From the NCBI RefSeq assembly GCF_028291745.1, contig NZ_JAQGNQ010000087.1, forward strand, positions 1 through 48,878: DNA of 48,878 bases, written 5' to 3'. Positions 1 to 9,358 of this stretch are shown here, in pieces. The position numbers and the translations under genes were made by a program. This stretch comes from Ramlibacter sp. Its GTDB lineage: Bacteria; Pseudomonadota; Gammaproteobacteria; Burkholderiales; Burkholderiaceae_C. The number at the start of each line of letters is the position of its first letter. Position 1 is the stretch's first letter. The notes under the pieces were generated by a model. That model made no database searches and was not told where the DNA came from. It saw only the letters and a program-made list of their open reading frames with translations.

Positions 1-49
1 CAGGGCGCGATCTTGCGGCATCGGCGCGAGTCACCCCTGCGAGGCGCCG

Positions 50-2395
<2,346 letters not shown>

Positions 2396-2482
2396 GGAGT
2401 CTTTGGGGAACCGAGTATTCTATGATTCCCCCGCGCGCGACATGCAGGCATGGATATTCCCGCGCCGCCGAGCCAGTGCCGC

Positions 2483-2929
2483 TCACTCGTGCACGTGGGC
2501 CAGCACGCGTTCCAGCAGGCCGGCCAGCTGCCGCTGCTCCGGCCCGCTGAGGCAACCGAAGATCTCCTCGTTGCGCCGCTCGATCAGCCGCATCACGCGC
2601 GTCCAGAGCCGGCGGCCTTCTGCCGTGGGCTTCAACTCCACCCCGCGGGCGTCTGCCCGGCTGGTCTCCTTGCTGACGAGTCCGCGATCGACCAGCGCCT
2701 GCGCCGCGCGACTCGCTTGTCCCTTGTCGAGGTTGGCCCGGGCGGCCAGCTGGTTGATCGACACCGGCGCGAAATGGCCGATCGCCGCCAGGCAGCGCGC
2801 CTCCCCCACGGGCAACCCGACCTCCTGGGCATAGGCGTCGATGCTGCCGCGGTCGGTCACCTTGCTGACCTGGTGCAGCCGGTAGCTGAGGAATTGGTCC
2901 AGTGGCTGGACATCGCGACGGGTGGCCAT
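2483..2929 (-). CDS. MarR family transcriptional regulator
   Basis: A 148-residue winged-helix regulator of the MarR family. The recognition region reads SINQLAARANLDKGQASRA, followed by the wing with the DxRG-type signature (ADARGVEL). I chose the ATG at 2929 because an AGGAG sequence sits 5 bases upstream; a GTG at 2935 is possible. The ribosome-binding site overlaps the stop codon of the preceding small gene, so it is translationally coupled to the FAD-monooxygenase operon. It probably represses that operon by binding the palindrome at its promoter (inference). The ligand is unknown. Confidence 0.9.
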   Translation of the reverse strand: MATRRDVQPLDQFLSYRLHQVSKVTDRGSIDAYAQEVGLPVGEARCLAAIGHFAPVSINQLAARANLDKGQASRAAQALVDRGLVSKETSRADARGVELKPTAEGRRLWTRVMRLIERRNEEIFGCLSGPEQRQLAGLLERVLAHVHE

Positions 2930-2931
2930 GG

Positions 2932-3114
2932 TCACTCCTGCAGGATGCGGTCACGCGAGCGCGCGACCAGGGTGACGATCTCGTCCGCGCCGCCGGAGCG
3001 CGCCATCAGCGCCAGGGCGACCATGGCCAGCAGCATTTCGCTGCGCCCCGGCCCGACCGCGCCGAGTGCCTGGCACAAGGCGGTGTAGCTGCGATCCAGA
3101 TCCGCGTCGTTCAT
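2932..3114 (-). CDS. Small DUF2783-like protein
   Basis: A 60-residue protein beginning MNDADLDRSYTALCQALG and ending RSRDRILQE. Its stop lies 2 bases before the marR ATG and its start overlaps the stop of the monooxygenase gene (ATGA), so the three genes form one tightly coupled operon. From memory the sequence resembles the DUF2783 family, which tends to sit beside FAD-dependent oxidoreductases; function unknown. It has amphipathic helical character and no signal peptide. Confidence 0.75.
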   Translation of the reverse strand: MNDADLDRSYTALCQALGAVGPGRSEMLLAMVALALMARSGGADEIVTLVARSRDRILQE

Positions 3115-4700
3115 GGCTGCAATCCTTTCGCGTGCAGGCAGGCGAGCACCGGCGCCGGGTCGAGCCCGCGCCAGCGGCCCATCACGTAACCGTCCGGGCG
3201 CACCAGCACCAGCCCGGTGGCGCCATCGTGTTGCAGGCCGTAGCGCGATCGTGCCTGGCCATGCGCATCGGCTTCGGGCATCACGTCCAGCACCGCGACC
3301 CCGTGCGTGGCCAGGTCGGCCACCGCATGCGGCACCGAGCCGTCGCCGAACACCACGCAGGTGAAGTCGGTGCCAAAGCATTGGGACAAATGGAAGTCGC
3401 CGCGCGACCCGCGCAGCAGCGCCTCCGGCGCCGGCTGCCCAGGCGCGGCCAGCGCGCTGGACCACTCGCCCTGCTGTGGGCCGTTCAGCGGCGAATCGGC
3501 ATGGGCGATGGGTGCGGACTGGCGCGGATTGATCAGCGGCCGCACGGCGGGCTCGTCCAGCGCCAGTCGCAAGGTCGCTTCGCGCATCAGGGAAAAGGCG
3601 AAATCCGGCGGCGCCATGAACTCGGTGCTCTTGGCGCCGTAGGCGATGTTCTCGCGCGCGGCGGGCACGCGCTCGAGCGAATAGGAGTCGAGCAGCGCGT
3701 CGCCGGCCGATCCCTCCAGCACCAGGGCGAGCTTCCACGCCAGGTTGGCCGCGTCGTCCAGGCCGGAGTTGAGGCCGCGCACGCCGAAGATCGGCACCAG
3801 GTGCGCGGCGTCCCCCGCGAACAGCACGCGGCCCTGCCGATATGAGGGCAAGGTCAGGCACTTGGCGTTGTACATCGAGGACCAGAGCAGCTGCCACGGC
3901 TCGTGCTCGCCGATCATCTCGAGGTGGCTGCGCACGCGAGGCAGGATGTTCTCCGGCTTCAGCGCTTCGGCCGCATCCTCGTCGTCGCGCAACTGGTAGT
4001 CGATGCGCCAGACGTCATCGGGCTGGCGGTGCATCAGCAGCGTGGAGCCGGGATTCGAGGGCGGGTCGAACCAGGCGAGCCGCTCCACCGGCCGGTGCGT
4101 CTTCTGCACGATGTCGACGATGACGTAGCGCCCTTCGTATTGCGTGCCCTCGAATTGCAGTCCGAGCTGCTCGCGCACCGTGCTGCGCCCGCCGTCGCAG
4201 GCGAGCAGCCAGCCGGCATGGATGTCATGACGGCCGTGCGCGTCCTCCACTTGCACCAGCACCCCCTCGCCTTGCGGCTGCACGCGCTCCACGCGGGTGG
4301 ACCACGCCACCCGCGCCAGCTCGGGCACCTGCTGCAGCGCCTGGTGCACGAAAGCCTCGACGTGGTACTGCTGGATGTTGACCATGGGCGCGAAGCGCTG
4401 GGTCGGCTCGTGCGGCATGTGGAACTGCAGCACCTCGCGATGGCGCCAGTAGCTGCGCCCGCCGGTCCAGGGCAGCGCCTTGGCCGCAAGCGCGGCGCCG
4501 GCGCCGGCCACCGACAGGATCTCCTGCGAGCGGCGCGCAATGCAGATCGCGCGGCTACCGGTGCAATAGCCCTCGTCGGCTTCGACGACCAGGCTGCGCA
4601 CGCCGTGCCGCGCCAGCAGCGCGGCCAGCGTCAGCCCCACCGGACCGCCGCCGGCGATGAGAACAGGGATCTCCTGCGGCAACGGCTGCACCGGCTGCAC
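3111..4700 (-). CDS. FAD-dependent aromatic monooxygenase
   Basis: A 529-residue flavoprotein hydroxylase of the PheA/TfdB/MhpA group. It shows the N-terminal dinucleotide-binding GGGPVGLTLA, the DG motif (LLACDGGRSTVRE) and the second FAD motif VLFAGDAAHLVPIFGVRG, then a C-terminal thioredoxin-like region typical of phenol-hydroxylase-type enzymes. I placed the start at the GTG at 4700 because AGGAGG lies just upstream; a start at 4754 would put coding sequence through the promoter. It is first in an operon with the DUF2783-like gene and marR. Likely substrate is a phenolic or 3-hydroxyphenyl compound supplied with NAD(P)H; the exact substrate cannot be read from sequence. Confidence 0.88.
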   Translation of the reverse strand: MQPVQPLPQEIPVLIAGGGPVGLTLAALLARHGVRSLVVEADEGYCTGSRAICIARRSQEILSVAGAGAALAAKALPWTGGRSYWRHREVLQFHMPHEPTQRFAPMVNIQQYHVEAFVHQALQQVPELARVAWSTRVERVQPQGEGVLVQVEDAHGRHDIHAGWLLACDGGRSTVREQLGLQFEGTQYEGRYVIVDIVQKTHRPVERLAWFDPPSNPGSTLLMHRQPDDVWRIDYQLRDDEDAAEALKPENILPRVRSHLEMIGEHEPWQLLWSSMYNAKCLTLPSYRQGRVLFAGDAAHLVPIFGVRGLNSGLDDAANLAWKLALVLEGSAGDALLDSYSLERVPAARENIAYGAKSTEFMAPPDFAFSLMREATLRLALDEPAVRPLINPRQSAPIAHADSPLNGPQQGEWSSALAAPGQPAPEALLRGSRGDFHLSQCFGTDFTCVVFGDGSVPHAVADLATHGVAVLDVMPEADAHGQARSRYGLQHDGATGLVLVRPDGYVMGRWRGLDPAPVLACLHAKGLQP

Positions 4701-4725
4701 GCGCCCTCCTGAAGGTTGGCGGGCG

Positions 4726-4756
4726 ACTATAGAGCCGGAGGGTTGCGCGCGCAACC
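4726..4756 (-). promoter_or_regulatory. Sigma70-type promoter overlapping a palindromic operator
   Basis: Read on the minus strand: TTGCGC (4754-4749), a 17-bp spacer, then TATAGT (4731-4726), about 25 bp before the monooxygenase start. The -35 hexamer lies within a perfect 16-bp palindrome, GGTTGCGCGCGCAACC (4741-4756), so a bound dimer would block RNA polymerase. The co-encoded MarR is the obvious candidate ligand (inference). Confidence 0.7.
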
Positions 4757-4779
4757 ATCCGGCTGTGGGGCCGCTGCTG

Positions 4780-5238
4780 TCAGCCGCGCCGCGGACGCAG
4801 CTGCCCGCGGATCTCGCCGCCCGGGTTCTGCGCGGTGTGCAGGTTGACGTACGTCTGCCCGGCGGAAATCTGCGCGAGCTGCTCGGGCGTGATCACCATT
4901 TCGCCCTGGAAGGGCGACACGTTCATGGCCCCCGTGAACGGGACCAGCACGCCGGCATTGGTGCCCGGCGCTGCCGGACCGTGGATGTGGGCCGCGGTCA
5001 CCGGGCCAGTCAGGCCGCTGTACGTGATCTTGTAGCGCAGCATGCCCGTGTTCCGGTTGTATTGCACTTCCGCCATGCCGCTGCCACCGGTCGTCTTGGG
5101 CGGCACTTCCTCGCCGCCGCTCATGGTTGCCTCCCAGATCTCGGTGCTCTGCGACGGACGCATGGCCCCGCAGCCGGCGAGCACGGCGCCGGCCAGCGCG
5201 ACGGCCACACTGGTGCGAACAAAAACGGATCGGTTCAT
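4780..5238 (-). CDS. CHRD domain lipoprotein
   Basis: A 152-residue exported protein. The N-terminus is a lipoprotein signal with lipobox LAGC (Cys about residue 23). The rest matches the CHRD domain: GGEEVPP near the start, AAHIHGPA in the middle and YVNLHTAQNPGGEIRGQL at the end. CHRD domains are beta-rich extracellular modules of unclear role in bacteria. ATG at 5238 with AGAGGA upstream. A GTCCTACA octamer lies about 60 bases upstream, shared with other small exported proteins in this window. Confidence 0.88.
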   Translation of the reverse strand: MNRSVFVRTSVAVALAGAVLAGCGAMRPSQSTEIWEATMSGGEEVPPKTTGGSGMAEVQYNRNTGMLRYKITYSGLTGPVTAAHIHGPAAPGTNAGVLVPFTGAMNVSPFQGEMVITPEQLAQISAGQTYVNLHTAQNPGGEIRGQLRPRRG

Positions 5239-5298
5239 CTCACATCCTCTGCTGGTACGAAGGGATGCGAATGATGGCCGGACTTCGCCGCGCGCCCG

Positions 5299-5306
5299 TG
5301 TAGGAC
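5299..5306 (-). promoter_or_regulatory. GTCCTACA motif upstream of CHRD lipoprotein
   Basis: Minus-strand GTCCTACA, pointing at the gene starting at 5238; CCATCAT follows 21 nt downstream. Member of the recurrent octamer family described in the findings. Confidence 0.5.
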
Positions 5307-5331
5307 GCGACCGCGCGCTGCGGCATGGGGC

Positions 5332-5625
5332 TCAGCGGTCCTTGGGCAGATGACCGCGCGCGGCGTCCAGCTCGTAAGGGCTGGACTCGACATTGGGGCC
5401 GTCGGGGTAAGCCTCGCTGCCTTTGGCCACGCCCGGTCGCGGCCGCGCGCCTGGCACGCCGGCCGGCACCTGCGCGCCGGCCTCGTCGATCACGCCTTCG
5501 GCGCCAGCCGCAGGCTGTTGCGCGGCCTGGTCGCCGAGGGTCTTGTTGCCGCAGCCGTCCGCATTGGCGGGATTGTCGTTGCCGCCCCTGGCACCTTCGG
5601 GTCCGATGCTGGTTGAAGTGCTCAT
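5332..5625 (-). CDS. Small hydrophilic protein, unknown function
   Basis: A 97-residue protein rich in Gly, Ala, Pro, Asp and Asn with no hydrophobic segment, starting MSTSTSIGPEG and ending RGHLPKDR. Composition suggests intrinsic disorder. No family recognised. Weak ribosome-binding site (GAG). Support for it being real comes from a GTCCTACA octamer 57 bases upstream, as for several similar small genes nearby. It could be a stress-induced hydrophilin-type protein (inference from composition only). Confidence 0.6.
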   Translation of the reverse strand: MSTSTSIGPEGARGGNDNPANADGCGNKTLGDQAAQQPAAGAEGVIDEAGAQVPAGVPGARPRPGVAKGSEAYPDGPNVESSPYELDAARGHLPKDR

Positions 5626-5681
5626 GGTCGCACTCTAGGCAGCACGCGCGGGCGCGGGTGCAAGCACGGTCGCCACACGCC

Positions 5682-5689
5682 TGTAGGAC
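5682..5689 (-). promoter_or_regulatory. GTCCTACA motif upstream of 97-aa hydrophilic protein
   Basis: Minus-strand GTCCTACA 57 bp before the start at 5625. Confidence 0.5.
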
Positions 5690-5725
5690 GAAGGCGGCCG
5701 GGCAGCGTGCCTGGGCGCAGGCCCT

Positions 5726-5733
5726 TTCCTACG
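5726..5733 (+). promoter_or_regulatory. Weak TTCCTACG motif upstream of Gln-rich gene
   Basis: TTCCTACG matches GTCCTACA at 6 of 8 positions, about 100 bp upstream of the gene at 5834. Weak member of the family; it may be chance. Confidence 0.25.
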
Positions 5734-5784
5734 GACTCGCCGTCTTCCTCCGACATGCGCGGCGCACGCGCGTTCTTACATTGA

Positions 5785-5819
5785 AGTTCGAGAGCCGGCG
5801 GGCGCCGGTTCTTCGAACT
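5785..5819 (+). promoter_or_regulatory. 5' UTR hairpin before Gln-rich gene
   Basis: AGTTCGA (5785-5791) pairs with TCGAACT (5813-5819), and CCGGCG pairs with CGCCGG inside it, separated by a small internal loop. The hairpin ends three bases before the AGGAGA ribosome-binding site of the gene at 5834, a position suited to controlling mRNA stability or translation. Confidence 0.5.
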
Positions 5820-5833
5820 ATCAGGAGAGCTTC

Positions 5834-6052
5834 ATGGGACAAGGCCAAGAGCAGAGTCGGCAACAGCAGGATCAGCAGAACCAGAACCAGAACCAGCAGA
5901 ACCAGAATCAGCAGGACCAGCAGAACCAGCAGAATCAACAGGACCAGCAACGCCAGCAGGACCAGCAGCGCCAACAGGGCGGCAGCAGCCAGGACCAGCA
6001 AAGGCAGCAGGACCAGCAGCAGCAGCGCCAGGACCAGCAACGCCAGCGTTGA
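5834..6052 (+). CDS. Glutamine-rich low-complexity protein
   Basis: A 72-residue protein made almost entirely of Gln with Asn, Asp and Arg, in irregular repeats of DQQNQ, NQNQQ and DQQRQQ; a single GGSS breaks the run. It starts MGQGQEQSRQQQ. AGGAGA lies 6 bases upstream of the ATG, a hairpin precedes it, and a strong intrinsic terminator follows 17 bases after the stop, so it is a complete monocistronic gene rather than a chance frame. No hydrophobic segment. The composition is prion-like/hydrophilin-like; function unknown. Confidence 0.8.
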   Translation: MGQGQEQSRQQQDQQNQNQNQQNQNQQDQQNQQNQQDQQRQQDQQRQQGGSSQDQQRQQDQQQQRQDQQRQR

Positions 6053-6069
6053 CCCTTGCACTTGCCGCC

Positions 6070-6097
6070 GCGGGGGCCTTGGGTCCCCGCTTTTTTT
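6070..6097 (+). terminator. Intrinsic terminator of the Gln-rich gene
   Basis: A 9-bp stem GCGGGGGCC / GGTCCCCGC (one G-U pair), 3-nt loop TTG, followed by seven T residues. Confidence 0.9.
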
Positions 6098-6132
6098 CGT
6101 TCCGCGTGCTGCCCGCCGACCGACCCGCACCC

Positions 6133-6678
6133 ATGCACTCTCGCCCTTCAGCCGCCGACGTCGTCAAGTTCTGGCGCGACGCCGGGCCCCGCCGGTGGTT
6201 CCGGCATGACGAGGCTTTCGACGCCGCGTTTCGCGAGCGCTTCCTCGTTGCGCACGAGGCGGCCGTCGCTGGAGAACTGGCCGAGTGGGGAGCGAGTGCC
6301 GAAGGCGCGCTGGCCCTCGTGCTGCTGCTGGACCAGTTTCCGCGCAATGCGTTTCGCGAGACACCGCGCATGTACGCGAGCGACGCGCAGGCCCGGCAAG
6401 CCGCCGGGGCGGCGCTGGCGCAGGGCTTCGACCGCGAGGTGGACGACCCCCTGCGGCAGTTCTTCTATCTGCCCTTCATGCACTCCGAGCAGCTTGCCGA
6501 CCTCGAGCGCTGCGTCGCCTTGAATCGCGCGCAGGGCGGTGAAAGCCTGCGCTATGCGCTACACCACCGGGACATCGTGGCACGCTTCGGCCGCTTTCCC
6601 CACCGCAACGCGGTGCTGGGTCGGCCGAACACGCCAGAGGAGCAACGCTTCCTCGCCGAGGGCGGCTTCAAGGGCTAG
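6133..6678 (+). CDS. DUF924 family protein
   Basis: A 181-residue protein with the DUF924 signatures: VVKFWRDAGPRRWFRHDEAFDAAF at the start (split across residues 8-31), LLLDQFPRNAFR in the middle, FYLPFMHSE, and near the end HRDIVARFGRFPHRN. DUF924 proteins are all-helical, TPR-like and of unknown function. The ATG at 6133 is chosen because it fits the family N-terminus; the frame is open further upstream through the terminator, which is unlikely to be translated. It converges with the next gene and the two overlap by 4 bases. Confidence 0.9.
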   Translation: MHSRPSAADVVKFWRDAGPRRWFRHDEAFDAAFRERFLVAHEAAVAGELAEWGASAEGALALVLLLDQFPRNAFRETPRMYASDAQARQAAGAALAQGFDREVDDPLRQFFYLPFMHSEQLADLERCVALNRAQGGESLRYALHHRDIVARFGRFPHRNAVLGRPNTPEEQRFLAEGGFKG

Positions 6679-7292
6679 TGGATATCGATGGCTTCGCTGG
6701 CGCTGTCGAAGGCCAGCGAGGACAGGTCCACTTCCGAATCGCCGAACTCCGGCGCGTCCGCGGCAGGGACGTGCGCGTGCGCCGCCTCGGGAACATAGGT
6801 CTCGGGCGAGATCACCAGTCCGCCGAGGGGAGCGGCGGCGGCGACTTCGGCCGCGCGCAAGGGCTGCTCACCGAGCGGCGTGCACCACAGCCGGCCGCGC
6901 ACCCGGAAATAGGCGAGCGTGCACAGGCCGCTCACGACGCCGATGCGCAGTGCCATGCCCGCTGCAGCGCGTTGCAGGTCGAGCGCCATGCGGACGGCGG
7001 CTCCGGGGTCTTCGAACGTGATCAGCGCCGTGGCATTCACATAGGCATCGAGCCGGCCATGGTGACGCGCATTGAGGCGCTGCAGTTCCTGGGAAAAGTG
7101 CTCGCTTGCGCTGCCCGCGGCCCGCGCGTCCGCGTCGACGTGGACCAGGCTCAGGTGCAGCTCCTCGAAGCGGATGCTGTCGCGCTCGGTCCCCAGGAAC
7201 AATCCGCGCCACACGGCGGGCGGCAGCTGGTGCAGCACCTTGTCGGACAAGGCTTCCAGCAGCAAGGCCGATGGCTCGGTGGTGGTCGTCAT
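6675..7292 (-). CDS. Degenerate class III cyclase-like protein
   Basis: About 205 residues. The central part has the layout of a class III nucleotidyl cyclase domain: LSLVHVDAD at the first strand, LDAYVNATALITFEDPGAAVRMAL where active enzymes have the GD...AxF segment, then LRIGVVSGL and PLGEQPLRAAEVAAAAPLGG-type helix followed by VISPETY. The second metal/substrate motif (a GD pair) is replaced by VN, so it is probably catalytically inactive and regulatory or sensory. The ATG at 7292 has GGAAAG upstream; an ATG at 7304 in the same frame is possible. Assignment rests on pattern only. Confidence 0.6.
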   Translation of the reverse strand: MTTTTEPSALLLEALSDKVLHQLPPAVWRGLFLGTERDSIRFEELHLSLVHVDADARAAGSASEHFSQELQRLNARHHGRLDAYVNATALITFEDPGAAVRMALDLQRAAAGMALRIGVVSGLCTLAYFRVRGRLWCTPLGEQPLRAAEVAAAAPLGGLVISPETYVPEAAHAHVPAADAPEFGDSEVDLSSLAFDSASEAIDIH

Positions 7293-7400
7293 GAGGCTTT
7301 CCATAGCTCGTAACCAGATGAAACCACACGCTTGTGCCTCGTCGGTAGGCGAAACGTCCGGCAGGGTTAAGCAATTCGCCTAGCCGCCGGAAGGGCCACC

Positions 7401-8201
7401 TCACCGCCGCTTGCTGGGCGTAGCAGGCGGGAGTTCCAGTTCGATCCACGTCGGCGCGTGATCGCTGGCCTTTTCTTCGCCGCGCACCCAGGTATCCACC
7501 CCGGCGGCCCGCAAGGCGGGGGCGAGGCGTCGATTGAGCAGCAGGTGGTCGATGCGCAGGCCGGAGTTGTGCTCCCAGTGCTGGCGGAAGTAGTCCCAGA
7601 AGGTGAACACGGCCTGCTCGGGATGCAGGTGCCGGATCGCGTCGGTCCAGCCTTGGGCCAGCAGGCGCGCATAGCACTCGCGGGTCTGCGGCTGCAAGAG
7701 CGCGTCCCTGCGCCAGGAGCGCGGGTTGTAGATGTCGAAGTCGGTCGGCACCACGTTGTAGTCGCCGCACATGACGACCGGATGGTCCGAGTCCACCAGC
7801 GTTTGCGCGTGCGCGATGAGGCGCTCGAACCAGGCGAGCTTGTAGTCGAACTTGGGACCGGGTTGCGGGTTGCCATTGGGCAGGTACAGGCAGGCGACGA
7901 TCACGCCAGCCACCGCCGCTTCCAGGTAGCGACTCTGTTCGTCGGCTTCGTCGCCGGGCAGGCTGCGGCGGATCTCGATCGGCTCCACGCCGCGCGCAAG
8001 TATCGCCACCCCGTTCCACGAGCGCTGTCCCTGCCACAGCGGGTGGTAGCCGGCCGCGCGGATTTCCTCGGCGGGGAAGCTCTCGTCCAGCGCCTTCAGT
8101 TCCTGCAGGCAGGCGACATCGGGCTGCTCCCTGGCCAGCCAGCGCAGCAGGTGCGGCAGCCGCGCCTTCACGCCGTTGACGTTGAACGTGGCGATTTTCA
8201 T
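7401..8201 (-). CDS. xthA: Exodeoxyribonuclease III
   Basis: A 266-residue protein of the exonuclease-endonuclease-phosphatase fold. Motifs: MKIATFNVNGVKARL, CLQELKALDESFP (catalytic Glu), GDYNVVPTDFDIYNP, and the terminal DHAPTWIEL carrying the catalytic Asp-His. It cleaves abasic sites and removes 3' blocking groups in base-excision repair. Length is as expected. A GTCCTACA-like motif lies just upstream but faces the divergent small gene at 8274. Confidence 0.95.
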   Translation of the reverse strand: MKIATFNVNGVKARLPHLLRWLAREQPDVACLQELKALDESFPAEEIRAAGYHPLWQGQRSWNGVAILARGVEPIEIRRSLPGDEADEQSRYLEAAVAGVIVACLYLPNGNPQPGPKFDYKLAWFERLIAHAQTLVDSDHPVVMCGDYNVVPTDFDIYNPRSWRRDALLQPQTRECYARLLAQGWTDAIRHLHPEQAVFTFWDYFRQHWEHNSGLRIDHLLLNRRLAPALRAAGVDTWVRGEEKASDHAPTWIELELPPATPSKRR

Positions 8202-8209
8202 GGGCGGCG

Positions 8210-8217
8210 ATCCTACA
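8210..8217 (+). promoter_or_regulatory. ATCCTACA motif upstream of 78-aa hydrophilic protein
   Basis: ATCCTACA followed 20 nt later by TTAGAT (8238-8243), a -10-like hexamer; the gene starts at 8274. Confidence 0.5.
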
Positions 8218-8273
8218 GAAGCAAGGCCGGCTCGGGCTTAGATTGGGCACGACAACCTGCAAGGAGAACGCAC

Positions 8274-8510
8274 ATGCCCGACGCGAAGGACAACGCCAAG
8301 CTCACCGGCGACACCCATCCGCCCGAAGTCGAAGACCTGGACGACGGCAGCCCCGAAGGGCAGGCCCGCACCGAGGGCGCCGACGGCGCGCCGGCCGACA
8401 GCTCGCTCAGTCGCGACGTGCAGAACGAAGGCCGCGCCGGCAAGGGCGTCAACCAGGCCGGCTTCCTCAAGGACAAGGACGCTCCCGGCATGGGAGGCGG
8501 CAAGTCCTGA
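8274..8510 (+). CDS. Small hydrophilic protein, unknown function
   Basis: A 78-residue acidic, Gly/Asp/Ala-rich protein starting MPDAKDNAKLTGD and ending GMGGGKS. No hydrophobic segment, probably disordered. The ATG is preceded by AAGGAG with 7-8 bases spacing, and an ATCCTACA motif plus TTAGAT sits upstream, so the gene is well supported. No family recognised. It belongs with the other tiny hydrophilic proteins in this region. Confidence 0.75.
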   Translation: MPDAKDNAKLTGDTHPPEVEDLDDGSPEGQARTEGADGAPADSSLSRDVQNEGRAGKGVNQAGFLKDKDAPGMGGGKS

Positions 8511-8521
8511 ACCTGCGGGCC

Positions 8522-8740
8522 TCAGGGCTTGGTCCGACGGCGGCTGAACGCTTCGGCGCCGCCGCTGCCGGCGCCGTCGGGGAAGTCGTGCGGATCCAGG
8601 CGCGGCTTCGGCGCCGGAGCCTGCGGTGCTTCCATGATCGTACTGGCCGAATTCTCGCCGTGGTCCGGCTTGGCCGGTACCGAGGAGGTGGGGCGCTCGC
8701 CGAGATTGGCGCGGCTAGCGCGGGTGTCGCGGGACTTCAT
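8522..8740 (-). CDS. Small hydrophilic protein, unknown function
   Basis: A 72-residue basic protein starting MKSRDTRASRANLGE and ending EAFSRRRTKP, without hydrophobic segments. There is no clear ribosome-binding site and no octamer motif upstream, so support is compositional. It converges with the gene at 8274, 11 bases apart. A frame of similar length exists on the other strand but its composition is less protein-like. Confidence 0.45.
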   Translation of the reverse strand: MKSRDTRASRANLGERPTSSVPAKPDHGENSASTIMEAPQAPAPKPRLDPHDFPDGAGSGGAEAFSRRRTKP

Positions 8741-8799
8741 GCCGCAAAATTAGCCAAGGGTCCGGCCCGCCCATGTCGGACAAGCCCGCGAAGGACGCC

Positions 8800-9267
8800 A
8801 TGAAGATCGCCTGTGCCCTCCTCGTCCTGGCCGCCGCGTCGCTGCCGCCGCGCGCGCAGGAAAGTGATCCCCTGAAGTCACCGGCCTGTGGTGCGGCGCT
8901 GGCGCGATTGCAGGCCGCGCGCGCTGCCGACAACACATCGGCCGAGGCGGTCGAAGCCGTGCGCAGCGCCGCGGCGACCGCATGCCTGGGCAGCGGCTCG
9001 CCGCCCGCGCGCCCCGGCCGCGTGCTGCAGGCGCCGGTGGCGATCCCGCCGACGCAGATCGAGCTGCCGCAGCATGTCGCGCCCTTCCCTGCGCCGACCG
9101 CACTGCCGCCTCCCGTCGCCATCGACCGGCCTGCCGCGCCCGCCCTGTGCGATGCCGCCGGATGCTGGGCCGACGACGGCACGCATCTGCGGCAGGTGCC
9201 CCCCACGTCGCTGGTCGGCCCGCGCGGCCTGTGCACGCAGCGCGCCGGCCAGCTGTTCTGCCCCTGA
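8800..9267 (+). CDS. Exported protein of unknown function
   Basis: About 155 residues with a Sec signal peptide (MKIACALLVLAAASLPPRAQ). Mature part: four or more Cys residues, a Pro-rich middle (APVAIPPTQIELPQ), and a Cys-containing end (LCDAAGCWADDGTHLRQV, ending QLFCP), suggesting disulfides in the periplasm. The ATG at 8800 has AAGGA five bases upstream; an ATG at 8773 in frame is less likely. No family recognised. Confidence 0.7.
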   Translation: MKIACALLVLAAASLPPRAQESDPLKSPACGAALARLQAARAADNTSAEAVEAVRSAAATACLGSGSPPARPGRVLQAPVAIPPTQIELPQHVAPFPAPTALPPPVAIDRPAAPALCDAAGCWADDGTHLRQVPPTSLVGPRGLCTQRAGQLFCP

Positions 9268-9300
9268 GTCGCTCTGCGCCCTGCACGCGCTTCCTGCACC

Positions 9301-9308
9301 GTCCTACA
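9301..9308 (+). promoter_or_regulatory. GTCCTACA motif upstream of ku
   Basis: GTCCTACA with TACCGT (9330-9335) 21 nt downstream, 51 bp before the ku start. Confidence 0.5.
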
Positions 9309-9358
9309 GGGGGGCGGCGGTGACTCCCCTACCGTGGTCGGGCTGCCTCAAGGAAATC

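Noticed and set aside
8529..8753. Plus-strand alternative to the small gene at 8522-8740
   Set aside because: Its composition is less protein-like and it would overlap the convergent region; neither frame is certain but the minus one is favoured.
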